Positions 26,601 to 41,600 of a stretch of DNA of 64,000 nucleotides are shown here, one piece after another (the stretch's first letter is position 1; each line of letters opens with the position of its first letter). Both the position numbers and the translations under genes were made by a program. The stretch spans positions 4,280,501 to 4,344,500 of the forward strand of contig NC_073352.2 of the NCBI RefSeq assembly GCF_027580225.2, written 5' to 3'. The notes under the pieces were generated by a model. That model was not told the DNA's origin. It did not search any database and saw nothing but the letters and a program-made list of their open reading frames with translations. Source of the DNA: Misgurnus anguillicaudatus (taxonomy: Eukaryota; Chordata; Actinopteri; Cypriniformes; Cobitidae).

Positions 26601-29600
26601 CTTCTCTTGTAGGGTTGTGCCGATAGATGATCTATCCGATCCAATAGTGGGCCTTTATGATGATAGTTGGAATGTTTGTCCATTATAGTTTGAAGCTATT
26701 TTTATGTTAATATTATAGTTTTACATTGGCATTAACACAGTTGAGACACAAACACGCATTGCAGTGTTTCCCCTACCATTATATAAGGGGGGCGCCCCGC
26801 CCTCTTTACGGCTCCACCCGGCCCCCTTGAAGCTCAAGTAAATTTGATTTGATTTTCTTTGAAGTGCCAGAGAACAATTTGTTATTTTATTAGACAAAAT
26901 GAAACTAATCACTCATTTAGAAAGGTATATGAACCTACATACAACCAGGAACCCTTATTGGCAAACAATCACCCACATGTATACATCATCAACCTCATGT
27001 GGTAGCCAGCACTGATGATTGACAGTGTGAACTTCAGTGGCCTGTTGCAAGAAACTGGTTTCAGTGGTTACCTCTGTAAGTTTGGGTTTCATTTGAGCAA
27101 ACTCTGGTTTTTGGTGGGTTGGTTTAAATCGGTGTTTATAACTTAAGCTACATGGCTAACCTGCTATGGAGTAGGTTTTATTCTGGGTAACCCTACTGAA
27201 AAATCCAGCTAATACCAGCATAAACTGGTAGTTGGTTTTAGGTGGAACTAGCTGGTTTAAGCTGGTCCTCCCAGTCTGGTAAAGCTGGTCATGCTGGTGG
27301 GTCAGCTGGTCTTTCAGCCTGACCAGCTTAGTCCAGCTAGACCATCTCAAAAAGTGACCAAAACACAGCTAGACCAGCTTGCTACACCAGCAAAACCAGC
27401 TTGCTAAAACCAAGCTGGGAAGCCGGCTAAAACCAGCTCACCAGCTTATGCTGGTCTTAGCTGGATTTTTCAGTAGAGAAGAGATCACAAAAATTTAAGC
27501 ATTTCATTTTAATATGCAGAGATCTTTTGTTTCAGGTTGCGTATGATTACAGTATTATATAAAATTATATTAAAGGTGCCGCTAAAATTTACACACTGCA
27601 CCTTTAAAGGGATAGTTCACCCAAAAATGAAAGTTCTTTCATTATTTACTCACTGTCATATTGTTACAAACCTGTATAAATGTCTTTGTTCTGATGAACA
27701 CAAAGGAAGATTTTTTGAAGAATGTTAATAAAGAATCACAAACGGTTTGGTTACAAATATTCCTCACAATAGTTTCCTAGACAGGTTTGTAACATGAAGG
27801 TAAGTAAATGATGAGAGAATTTTCATTTTTGGGTGAACTATCCCTTTAAGTCTTTTTTAATTATAATAATTTTTGATTTTATCTTCGACTTCAATATCTT
27901 TGTACTGTATTGTTCCTGTTTTCCTGTTTTTTTTTACAAAGCTTTATTTTATATTATATTAACCCTTTTATATTAATTAATGAAATATGTTTGAGTTATG
28001 ATTTTTCAGTCAGTTTCTCCTCATTGTGAGACTTTAAGCATGTACAGTAAAACTTTAATCAATCTTAATTAAAAGTTAACGTGTTGCTTTTTGCAGTGTG
28101 CATATGCTCCTTATACTAGCGCATATTATCTTTTTCAACAGAGACACACAAACTTTTTCCCGGTTGAACGCTATTGGCTGTTCACTGAAATCATCAGCGT
28201 TTGATGAATAATCATCATCAGCATCATGAGAAATATTAACCAGAATTAAACCAGGATTTGTGGGGTTTTGTCAATTTCAAAGTTACTCTGCAGCTGATGC
28301 AGTAAGAAACATTGACTTTTATAAGAATGTTTAAGAGGAGAAAGTTTAGCAGTATTATATAATGAAAGAACTATAGAAGAACTACATAATGTATTTGCCA
28401 AACCCAACGCTCTACCAACAAAGCTATGGGAACAGTCAAACTGTCTTGCAGTCAGCTTAAAACTGACCAATAACACAAGAAGATGAACTGAAAGATCTAT
28501 GCATGATACAATACCAAATCTCTACCTCTAAACTCTCCTCATCTGTCAGGCCTTCCTGCCACTTAGAAAACTCATTGAGCCAGTTGAGCACGGTGTTGAG
28601 AGGACAGACCACCAGAGCCGTGGAGAAGTTCAGCTTCTCGCAAAGCATAATCGTATGGAGAAACGTCACCACCTGCAGGACGCCGAGAGAACAGCACTGG
28701 AGTCAGGTAACTTCAAAAACATTTGTAACCGTTCATAATAAACCTCAACTTGTTTAAAGTGATCACCTGCAGGGTTTTGCCGAGCCCCATGCAATGAGCC
28801 AGAATACAGCCGGAGCCGGAAGACTTCTCGATCTTCCTGACAGACTCACAGCAGCAGTCCCACATAAACTGAACACCTGTACACACACAACAAAGCAAGA
28901 TATCATTCAGTTTCTTTCATCATACCTGGTTTAAAGCATTACTAAGACCTACAATTATTAAATGTACAAGAGATTAATCACAATTAGAGATGCACCGATT
29001 GCAATTTTCTTGGCTGATTCAGATTTCCGATTTCTTTAGTTGTGTGTCACCTGCCGATTCCGTTTTTCTTTCTGAGAACTATAATTGACAGTATGTAGGC
29101 TACAAACCAAAATTCACTTTTAGTTAATACAAAACTTTATTTTCATCATAAAAAAGGATTAAACATTGCACTTTAACCAAACTGCATTAAATTACAGGAT
29201 CGTCTTTTTTTAGGTTAGGCACACTGAAATTATGATGGATGTCCAAATATCAGCTGTGGTTAAGATTCCTAGTTAGTATAACGTGTAGAGTTGATCATGC
29301 TTTTGAACAAAATAAGCAAACAACATGCAGTGTGATTAATTTAATTTAATTAAAAAGTAATTAAAATTAAGACAGTATTTATGCACCTGTACAGAAGGCA
29401 ATGAATATTTATTTATGGCATTTTCAATAGTATATTAGTAGATAAATTAATGTGTATCTATAAAGTATGAAAAAAACGAATAAATCATTATTTTGGCTAA
29501 ATTATGCTGGATAGATCCTTTTTAGTCAGAAAGATTTGTCATCATTTCAGAACAAGTTAAAATTAACTTAAATTACAAAACAATTTAAATTATATCCTAG

Positions 29601-32600
29601 TGTTACTTGGTCAAAAATATGTAGAAATATAGTCTATGCGAGTAAAAAAATTACAGAACATAAATGTTTAGCTCACGCGGACTGAAGGAAAAGCTGTTAA
29701 TTAAGCGGACTCTCTGCAACATAGTGGAGTCGCAGGTGATTTTGAATGTTTATAATGTTTCACGCAGATAAAAACTTTCATATCTAAATGTCCAGGTAAG
29801 AGTCAAGTGTTCAGTCAGTTAATAATAAAGCCTCCGGCGTTTTTGGCTGCAGCTCCCTTATTCACGGAGCGGACGCTGTATACAAAGAAAAAAGCTATAA
29901 AGGTTTTTATTTTAAGTGATTTTAATGCGGGTAAGCAATCAGTTATATTATGGCGCTTTGTATTTGTGTTGATCAGTTAAATTAAAGTAATTTAATTTAC
30001 GCTACAGTTATTCTGTCATATTAGTTTCACTTTTGCATAGCATTACATTTTGAATAGAAATGTACGAAAAACAAGTTACTCTCTTAACTCTTTCTACTTT
30101 GCCTTTATTGTACATTTGATGTAAAAAACAAGAAGGGCATAGCTATATATCAATTTAACGTGAAATGCGCGGTTGTTGCGGTTACTTGTCATCCATGTGG
30201 TTAAGCTTCTCAGTGCTGCTGCTCATTGGTTACATAACACTTTCCTCAGACCTCTCAGAATCAAATCATCGAATCCTTGACTATTAGAAGTCAGCCCTAG
30301 GCTGTGTCCCAATTCAAAGGCTGCGACCTTCTAAGGACGTATTTTAAGACCGATTGCGTCACAGCAGCACGACTTGAGGCTTGTAAGGACGTCCCAATTC
30401 AAAGGACGCTTAGAATGAAGCCTCAAAATGCGTCCTCATTTCTCCGCGATGTTAAGGATAGAACGAATGGATCCTTAACAGCCGAGGATATCCCAAGATT
30501 CATTGCGCGCCTGCAATGGCTGCATATAACGGCTGGATATCCTAAAATAAACAATTAAAACCTTCATTAAATAAAAGTGTGTATTTATAAAAAAAAAGTT
30601 TGTCACTGTTTTAGTATTATAAGTTATGTTTTGTGTTAATATTATTATTTTTATGATGCATATATTTCTAAGGTTGATTAATTTAATATACTGTTGAATA
30701 GTTTAATCTACATCAGCGTGTCAAATTTTCTAAACTAAATTAATATTTTTCTGATTTCATATTTATTTTAATAATGTCATGCTGACAGGCGCGTGCAGCA
30801 GGTGACACCAATTATGGGTCGTCCGAAGGTTAGACCGTCTCATTTCAGTTCTCTTCGCGAACTGAAAACAGGGCTTTAAGTGTAAAATACCCAACCTGTC
30901 CTTTAACTTCAGAAAAATTAAACCAAGTGAGGAAAAGCTTGAATTTTCAATTTTCTGCATTGTTATTAACTTCTCCGTCTCACTTGTTTGTCTCTCTCCC
31001 TTCCTCCGTCTCATTTGTCTGTTTTTCTCCCTTTCTGTGCCGGAGAAAGTTGAGAAAACGAGTGAAACAAACTCGTCTTTTTCTTAACTTTCTCCGGCAT
31101 AGACGCCTGTCTTCTCCTGCTCAGTCATCTGTTTCTCTCCCTTTTTTTCATGTATCGCTATCTTTCTTTTTTACAACCATCTTTTTTATGTGTAACTTGC
31201 CTTGATTGGCTGAGTGGTAATACATGGGATGGCTTAACTTGCATACAATTGGTCTGTGTCATCTGTTTCATCATCCGCTAAACCACAACCGTAAAACTAC
31301 AAAAGCTCATCAGGTTTTAAATCATAACCTTCTGGGTCTGTAGGTCCGGGTCCGTATGAGACAGCTTCTGGGTCTGGACACGGACCGTGGTCCGCCTGTT
31401 AGTGTCCGGTGATCTATATTGTTGAACCAACATGATTCAAACAACGGATGTACGACAAAGTTACTATGTTTTCGTGAAACAGTCGGAAACCGAACACAGA
31501 CGGGTAACCTGGTGGAATAATATCAATGTGTCATTTGCGGATGCGGGGCAGAAATCAATATAGCCAGGGGCGGACTGCACAGGTGGTCCTTATGTAAAAC
31601 GGATCACATTTCCAGGTACAAAATTAAATGAATGCAGCTGTTGGATAACGGGTCAGGTGCTGCTTCCAATGTGAGTGTGCATGTGGCTGTGACGTTACTG
31701 CTTGTGCAACTGGCAACAAAAAGACCGTCTCGGAATCAGAACGTTCGACCCGTTACCGTAAAAATGCATAAAATCTGCCAATTTCCGGTCTCTGGCTGGT
31801 CGATCGGTGCATCTATAATCACAATGTGAATCACTACTCACGACACTTAAAGGTGACATAGAATGATTGAACGGGGTATTTATCCTTATTCTGTGATGTG
31901 ACATGTAGACAAATTCTTTTTTGTTTGGGTCTGTAATGCCTTATAAGCTTCCTAAAAACCTCTCTCAGATAGCTCTATTAGGGTGGGGGATTTTAAACAA
32001 GTGGTTTTGCACCAATTTGGCTCCCCCTACTGGCTTAACTTGCAATCTCATTACTGATTGGCTGACTTTGCTGCCACTCAAAAAATGTAGCCAATTATTT
32101 TAAAGTGGAGGGGCAGTGAGATGCCTGTGATGTCATAAGCATCAGTTTTTCAGATTGGGCCGTTTTCTGGCTGACATTTCTAAAAGAGGAATTTCTTTGA
32201 GACTGAGATGTTTAGCATGTTTAGCACTTTTTGTATATTTGTGAATTGTGAGTAGACTACCATTATTCAACAAAGACAAGGTAAAATGGTTTTTCATTTT
32301 CTGTCCCCTTTAACTTTCACAATCTCATGCATTTCTGAGTGAGTTTATTCAATGAGAATAACAAAAGATTTGTATATGTTAGATTATGAATTAGCATGAA
32401 CATTTTGTAACAAGAAACTAGGGCCAGTTTTGATCTCATGTTGAATTTAAACCCTGATTTACTCTAGCGTTACATGGTCAGCTTTCCAAAGCAAAATAAA
32501 TCTAGAGAAATGTCACATCACTGTGTAAAGAAAATCCAGTCATGTGTGCATTGGCTCACCATCCACTTGATGGGGTTTGAGTTTGGTCACCAAGTTCCTG

Positions 32601-35600
32601 TGAACCTGCACCAGTGGCTCCTTGGTCTCCTCATCTTCATCCAACACCAGCTTTGTGGTGATGGGACACGTGACCTGTGACGACTCTTCCAACACAATGG
32701 TCTAAAAACAAGTAGAGTACCAGTTGTGAGTTTCAGATACAGCAGATAAATCAGAATAACCTGAAGATGTTAACCAACCTCTCGAAGTTTCTCTCTTAAC
32801 CGTTCCCTCTCAGCTATACGTCTCCTTCTCTCCTCCTCCTCCTTAAGGGCATCTCTGGTCTCAGTCCGCAGGTGGTCATCTTTAAGGATCTTGCGGATCT
32901 TCTTGCGACCTTTAGGCGTTCCTTTATCATCGCCCTCCGCATCTTCATCATCGTCGTCTCCGCTCTGCACAACAAGAAAGCAGAAGGTTCACGTCAAGAC
33001 CGCAACAGCTTCTGTAATCGTTTTGCTGATGAAAATGAGCACCACGCTGTACCTTCTCATCTGAGGATGAGTCTTGAACCTTAATTCGTCTGCGTTTTTT
33101 CTTTTCTTTCTTGTAACTTCTCTCTTTGTCCTTGCTGGATGCTTTGGATGATCTAAAAGCATTGTTATAATATAACAGAGATCATTGTATTGGCCAGACA
33201 ATACAGAAATACTTATTTATACAAAATCTCATCACTAAATAAAGTGTTGTGGTAAGAAATGAGCAACAGGGAAACTGAACATGAAACTGCATCTTTGGTG
33301 GTATCAAAGCACCAGCGTTTCAAAAGCACAAGTGCCAGTTCTGACAAAGCATTCTTTAAATATATCTAAATAAATAAACTTCATGACACGCAACTCACCG
33401 TGTTTTGCGTTTGTTGCTCTTCTCTCCATCCTCATCTGTACTCACAGCCTCACTGAGTGCTGACCCATCACTGGAGGCTGAGCCCGACCGCTCAAAGTCA
33501 GAATCTGCCGAATCATCGCTGCCAACTACACAACCAGAGCATTATAATACACATCAGCCCATTCTGCCAAGTCACATGACATGCGTTTCATTCAGAGCCG
33601 ACACTGACCTTTACGCCTACTTTTCTTCTTGGTGTCCTTCTTGGATTTGACAGTCGTCTCATCATCAGAGTCACCCTCGCTTAAAGTGACCTTCTTACGC
33701 AACAAATGGTGACGCTTTCCACGCTTCTTCACTTCAACATCTGAGCCGGAGTCTGATGTTTCCTCCTCTTCCTCATCTTCTTCTGTAGACAACATAAGAT
33801 ACATGTCAAGAACATAATCCCTTTTAAGAGAAACTGTTGAAAGTCTTCGGTTGTTAGATTACCATTTTCATTTTTCTCTTTATGTTTTTTTGATGCATCT
33901 TTGTCCAGATTGTCCTCGTCTGAGGAACTTTCAGCTCCAGATGAATAATTGGCTTTGATCTGAGCCAGCAGCATTCTCTTGGCAATTCTTTTAGAGGAGA
34001 CACAAACATGATTAGCTACATTCATACAGACTAGACAAAAAACAACAATCCTTATGAGGCGTACACACCAAACACGAATTCGAACGAGTAGATTACATAC
34101 AAAGTCAATGCAAAGACGAAAATTGGGCGGTGTGACTGCAGAAAAAAAAACATGCGATATCTATCTCAAACGCATCTTCGCGCAAGTTGAAAATATTCAC
34201 ATGACACGAAGTTAAATCCTGCGAGTAATCTAGATCAGTGGTTCTCAACTCCAGTCCTCAAGCCCCCCTCCCAGAACGTTTTAGATGTCTCCTTATATGA
34301 AACACCTGATTCCACTCATTAGACTCCTTCCAGAATGTTTGAAACTTTTCCTTAATTAACACACTTACAAGCTGATGAACTGAATCAGGTGTTTTATATG
34401 TGGAGACATCTAAAATGTTTTGGGAGGGGGGGGCCCGAGGACTGGAGTTGAGAACCACTGATCTAGAGCAAGGAACGGGATGATTCATGTTTGGTGTGTA
34501 CGCAGCTTTACAATTTTAATTTCACCTTTAAACGGCCAATCCAGGAACTTATTATTGTTTGACAATTTTACAGCCACAGGTTACATTATTTGCATCAAAA
34601 AAATATTGCGGGAACAAAAGAAATCCCCATCACTCACTGCAAGAAACAAACAACTTCTGTAAAGCTGCTGTAAAATAAAGTCAAGATACTGCAATATTTA
34701 TTTCAGCAAATTAGTTTATTAGCTATTATTAACAAATCAAAATGAATTACTAACACCGCTGACAAAAAAAAATCAACTTTTAATCTGCAAGCAACACAAA
34801 CACCTCAAACACAGTTCAACAAAGTTACGTGCTAAATGCAATAATGCAACCGCCTAACCAATCTCCAAATAAAAAGTTTATCAATACCATATACAATATC
34901 ACTATACTGTTACAATATACTGTTATCCTGATAAAATACCAGAGGTAACGTTGATGTAACTCATGCAAAAAGATGCATAACCACTTCTTCATTTACATCT
35001 GGTCTCTAGTATACTCATATGCATTAAAGATACTTTAAAGCTACAGCCCAATACTCTACCCTATCACCATCTCCGATTGAAATATAAAATTGCAGTTATT
35101 TGTGGAGTAATTTTTCTGTGCATCCGCTACTCTGCGTGGATAAATCTGATGTCTTTGATCACTGCATCAGAGCAGATCTGTCATTACACATCCACATGAC
35201 GAAAGAACATCCTAGTACATCCAAAAACGACCGATCTACACACATATTAGTTATCTATTTTCACCTATCCACCTGGTAGATGATGTATCGCCAATGCTAA
35301 GGCGCATAGTGCACAGAAGTTGGCAACTTTCTGCAGAGTCAATTACTCCAGATCTCCAATCTTTGTGTGGCCATCAAATTAGCTAAAGAACAGTGCGTAA
35401 AGAGCTTCATGGAATGGATTTCTATGGCCCAGCAGCTGCATCCAAGCCTTACATCACCAAGGTCAATGCAAAGCGTCGGATGCAGTGGTGTAAAATACTC
35501 CACCACTGGACTCTAGAGCAGTGGAGACGTGTTCTCTGGAGCGACGAATTTCGCTTCTCTGTCTGACAATCTGATGGACGAGCCTGGGTTTGGAGGTTGC

Positions 35601-38600
35601 CAGGAGAACGGTACTTGCCTCACTGGATTGTGCCAGCGTAAAGTTTGTTGAATGGGGGATTATGATGTGGGGTTGTTTTTCAGGGGTTGGGCTTAGCACC
35701 TTAGTTCCAGTGAAAGGAACTCCTAATACCAAGACATTTTAGACAATTTCATGCTCCCGACTTTGTGGGAACAGTTTGGGGATGGCCCCTTCCTGTTCCA
35801 ACATGACTGTGCAGCAGTGCACAAAGCAAGGTCCATAAAGACAAAGGCCCTGTCCTAAATGGCGCACTTCATGTGGACTTTCGGTCTTGTGGCCTTAAAT
35901 TGCCATTTAGTGCTCATCGGCGCCCCCTTTAAACCCTTGATGCGATCTCCGGCGAAGCCCGCATTGCGGCCGGCTTTGCGCACTTTACCAACCCAGAAGT
36001 CCTTGCGAAAGAGCAATCAGACAACGGAAGGGAAGAGTTCACACTGATGGGCAACTACTTCTCCTATTTCCGGCGTAACGCTCGGGTCTGTCCCAAAATA
36101 GAACTCCGGTGGACCCACATGGACTTGCATTAAGGGTCCCTAAAGTCTGCACTCTATGATGTCATCAAAGTGTGGACTCTGAGGAGGTCCACAAGTCCGA
36201 AGTGTGCCATTCGAGACAGGGCCTTTAATGAGCGAGTCCTGCACAGAGTCCTGACCTCAACCCAATAGCAGATCTTTGGGATGAATAAGAGCACAGACTA
36301 CGATTGAGGCCAACATCAGTGTCTGACCTTACAAATGTTTTTTTAGAAGAATGGTCAAAAATCCCCATAAACACACTCCTAAACCTTGTAGAAAGTCTTC
36401 CAAGAAGAGTTGAAGCTGTTATAGCTGCAAAAGGTGGGCCAACTCCATATTAAACCCTGTGGATTGGGAATGTCATTCAGGGTTATGTGCATATAAAGGC
36501 AGGTGTCCCAAAACGTTTGGCAATAAATGCAGTGTATCTGCAGCTTTTGTTCTGACTAAATGATAACGCAAGTGTTTCAACAGATGCCTTGTGGGTTCAG
36601 AGGAAGTCTCTGCTCCAGTATTTAATACCTTAAGATGTTGAAAAGCAAGGCTGATATTAACTCACAGTTTAAGCTTTCACTGTTTTAAAAGATGATTCCC
36701 CAGATGTAAGAATGTAATAAACTGACATATTTACATGACGTTCCCCAGATGATCGTCTTTTGAAACTTTACAGATTAAATGCCACCATCTATATGACAGG
36801 TTTAAGCTCGAACAACCTTTTTTTAAACAAGCTAAACACTCCCATCCAGAGCACATACAATGAAGTGTCCGGCTCCTTTTCTTTGTTTACGGACGTGACA
36901 CCATCACGCAATGATGCTTTTCAAACTTTTTCTGGGAAAACTTGACAGCTCAAATGATAAATTATTATTATAAGCTTACCATTGTGAATTGGGGGAAGGT
37001 TAGTTTTTTCTACATATTCAATGACAGATTTTTGTTCATTTTAACTGAAAAAATTATGGATTGCAGATTTAAAGTTTACTTAGAAGTAAATATATTCCTA
37101 TGACTCAATTAGAGTTTACGCAATTGGTAAAACATTTCGATAGCAGCACAAACCTCATAGGTTCAATTCCCAGGAAACACACATCCGGACAAAATGTATA
37201 GCTTGTAGTGCACTTTAAGTCACTTTGGATAAAAGTGTCTGTCAAATGCATAAATGAGAAGTCAAAGGGACATGATTGTTAAGTTGGTAGCCCATAATGT
37301 GCCTTTTGCATTTAACCCATGCAAGTGAGTAGTGAACAAACGCACTGCAAATCATAAACACTCACACTCAAAGCATTGGGCAGCTACCACCGCAGTGCCT
37401 GGGGAGCAACTGGGGTTAAAGGTCACTTCACTCCCAGTTTAAAGCACCAGCAACTTTCTCGCTGTGTGTCACAAGTCTCTTTCACTGAGGCCGTAAGGAG
37501 GCGTTTCTAATTCTAGTTGTCATAAACAAAAGGGTACAGTACACTGCAATAACTGACAAGATGTAAACTCCACTGCTTCGCTCTCATTGGTAGTCGCACC
37601 CAAAGTCGTTCATCATTTGCATAAAGATAAAGTTTTCTCAACTTTGCTGGACACGTCCACTTTCTGTCACCAACAGTTAGTGTCGCTCGTGTCACCGGAA
37701 GTCGCCAAGCTTCCATTGAAATGAATGAGATCATGTCGCTCTGCTACTGCTAGTTACTGACGGTCTGAACGGGGTGTCAGTTGCAACCTGCTGGCAGTGA
37801 GACTTTAACTGTTGACCTTTTGGTTAACAAGTCCGAATCTCTAACCATTAGGCCATGACTGTTTCCTTTAACATGACTGCCCCCTAGACATGTGTAGTTG
37901 TTTTGTAAATATTGTAAGGTAATAATAATTCACATAAGTTTGACTTTTGATCAAGCACGTATTCACTGAGGATGATCTAAATAACATCACAGTGCAAATA
38001 TGATGCAAGACTTTTATTGTGTAATGTAACCAGCTGCATTTATTATAATAGGAGTTTTTTTTTTAAGATTAAACTGAAGTCATTGACTCTTGTGATGGGA
38101 TCGTTCTTTGCTTCTGTTCTATAAACAATTTATTTTCAGCTTGAGATACTGTTTTGTTTTTATGCTAATAAGTAACATCCTGATTTACTAATACATAGAA
38201 CTGCAATAAAATAACCCAGAAATGCTTCTCAGCTTGTTTTGTGTGTGTCTATAAAACATGGTGTGGAAAAATAAAAAATCTTAATTACAACGTCAAGGAC
38301 AATAATCATTTTGTTTTAATTCTGATGTAATAAGTGTTTTCTCCTTTATATTTATTACATCTGATATGTCAAAAATAAATAAATATCAAGGTCAGGTTTA
38401 TTAATCGTGCAATAAGTTGGAAGTGGTAGGACCTTTGGGGTATTTTGAACGGGAGTGGGTGGTCTGACAACAGGTGGGTGGTGCCCCCAAAATCCTTTGA
38501 AAGAACAGCGTAAAAAAGCATCACCATTTGTTCATTAATTCTAACTAAACACCTGTACACAGGGCTCCAGACTAACTTTTTTACTAGGAGCACAGTGGCC

Positions 38601-41600
38601 CCCAACTGAAAATTTTAGGGGCACAAAATCAACATGCTTACCAAATATTCACATTTCTACTAATTTCCACTGTATTACTAATAAATACTTTAATGACAGA
38701 TGCAGAAAGTACAATGTGCTGTTTCACATCACAAAAAAAGGTCAAATTTACTGGTCGCACATGTGCGACTGGATGTAAAATTCAGTGGCACACTCTCTAA
38801 ATTTTGCGGGATCTTTCGGGTCGGGAAAGAAAAGAATTGTAAGCAGATAGCAGGTGAACACAGAGTAAATTTTAAGCGGGTGTGAAATAAAACCTTGCGG
38901 GAGCGGATAAAAGTGGGACAAAAACAAACAGTCCCGTGCAGACCTCCAGTTTCAGGCACGTAACTGCCAAGTCTGGTTTTTACACAATGCATACGTGAAC
39001 TGCGCGTTTGCAGCACTAATTTTTGTGTTGATTTTAACAAGTTACATCATTCATACTGCACTGCATCATAGAACTAAAGCTGAAGCAGCATTACTGCGAT
39101 TTTTCCAGCACTGAGTCTATGTGAGATCCATATCCATATACATCTATGACTCAAACCACTAATATACTCATTGAACAGTGATGATGTGATTGGTTACATG
39201 TTTGTGAAGCCTGTGCAGGTGGGTCATCCATTTTCACTGGAGTAGATCAGTGTTTCCCAACCTTTTTTTTAAATTGTAAAAAAAATCCCACGGCACACCA
39301 CAAAGCTTTAAAATTATAAACATTGCACACTGTAGTATTTAATCTGAAACTTGAAAGCTTAAAAAGGTGAAACAAATGTTAGATTGTTCTCTGATACCTA
39401 CATAAAAGGCATGTGGCTTTATCAAGTGCCAAGATTATCCAAAGAACGTTTTAACAGGTCTATTTACAACCCTACAGTTTGTCCGCAGAATGAAATGGTC
39501 TACTACTACCACCTAATGTGTAAGGGTCATGAATAATAATAATGTTGAGCTCTGCTCTGATTGGCTGTTTCACATCAAGGCTCATGAGGTTCATGTTAAT
39601 AGCTCACAAAAGTAATCAGACCTTATGTTTTAGTCTGTATCAGACAAAGATACAGATTTTGAGGAATAATCCAATTTTGTTAATGGATGATGGAAGTTTG
39701 TGTTTTTTAATATTGATCTGCAAAACGTAACTGTAACGTCAATAGTAGAACTTCAGCCTAAACGCTAGCATATAGCATTAACTAGCATATAGCATTAAGC
39801 ATAAAACTCAGCAGCAGTCGCAAGATTGTAATTAATTTAATGTGTAATGTAATGGGGGGGCGTACATCTCGACTGGGACGTCACAGTTGGTGTCATGTTG
39901 AGATTGGTCTGTTTTCCAGCGGGCTTTGAATGCACAAGGTTTAAGAAGGAAACAATCATGTATAAGGCTCACAATATGTCAATACCATAGGTGATTTCGA
40001 GAATGAAAACAATTTAATGGAGAAAATACTCTGCATTGGTGTTGAATGATGAATTTGCATGAATCATGGTTTGTCTTAAAGCATATTAAAAACATCACAT
40101 AGACCTATAAACAAAAATAAAAAAAACGTGACTTTCACCACAGGGAGACTTTAAACGTTGTCACTGGCATCTTCCAAATTGCTATTTTTTAAATTTAAAT
40201 CCTACATGCATTTAAAATTACATTAAGCTAAGAACATTGTGCAATTGCTGTGCAAATAAATTAACTGCAAATCTGAGCAGCAATAAACAGTCTGTGTAAA
40301 TAAATTTCTTTAGTGTAAAGATGTATTTTATTGATGTTGATAACATGTTATTAGCAACAGCCTACAGTCATTATTCTGACTGACTGAATGAAAGTGTTTG
40401 AAAGAGACAACACATGCATTATTAACACATCTAAAAAATATAAAAGTCTAAATAAAGGTTAAAAACTATTCCTGGAAATCAAATGCAAGAACAAATATTT
40501 CTGAGCCTGCAACAGCCTGAAGTTTAAGACTCATGCTGTTGCGCATGACATCTATATCTATATATATCTATATATATCTATCTATATCTATCTATATCTA
40601 TCTATATATCTATATATCTATATATCTATATATCTATATATCTATATATCTATATATCTATATCTATATATATCTATATATATCTATATATATCTATATA
40701 TATCTATATATATATATATATATATCCATCTATCTATCCATCTATCTATATATATATATATATATATCCATCATGATGATAGACTGACTAGTTAAAGGAC
40801 AGTCATCAAAATCCATAAATTGTGACCAAAACAAAACTAGTAAAATAAGTAATGTCTTGTTCTTTCATTATAGAAAGAAAATGGACTCATTTGAAAAGCA
40901 GGAAGGTTTTGTGTACTTTATTTTTGCAGACATTTCTTTAATGAAAAGCAATCTCATGGTTGTCTGCTTTTGGTCCCAGGCAGGGACCTGAAACACAGGA
41001 CAATAGGTTACACAAAAACCATAATTCAGATAAAACCAACAACACCAGGTTCTGGTATGAGTAAGTTCAGAGTATGTAGTATATGAATGAAGCTGTGGTC
41101 ATTAGACCATCAGCACCCTCAAAGCTCAGGTCCACTGAAATCCATCAAAGCTCAGCTAACCATAACCATTAAAAGACCCCATCAACCCTAAAAAAACAAA
41201 AAAAAAAAAACAAACAAAGGATCCCTTCAACTACAATGAGGTGTATGAGCATGTGTTGCTTCTTTCTTACAACTGCCCGCTCTTCAGTATATTGAAAAAC
41301 AAAACAGCAATCAATGTCAAGGCCCATGCATACTATGTTCTCTGTGTTCGGCTGACTGCACAAGCCTTTTACAGTATATGTGAGGGATGTGTGGACCACA
41401 TAGTGGACCAGCTGTCAATCATTCACACGTGTGAAGAGATCGGCATCACACAGACTGTTCATGTGCCGGAGCAGAACACGGACAAGTTAAGTATACTCTG
41501 GTCTTAATTCATCACTTAACCCGAATAAGACATTAAAGATACATAAACAGATCTACTTATTATCACACGTCAGAGGTCTTGCATAATCGTACCTATTCTC

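Noticed and set aside
37785..37862. Possible tRNA gene on the minus strand
   Set aside because: The head is tRNA-like but acceptor and anticodon stems do not pair well, and it is continuous with SINE body sequence at lower coordinates, so it is a SINE head.
40533..40787. 84-codon frame made of Ile, Tyr and Ser
   Set aside because: It is translation of the TATC/TA microsatellite.
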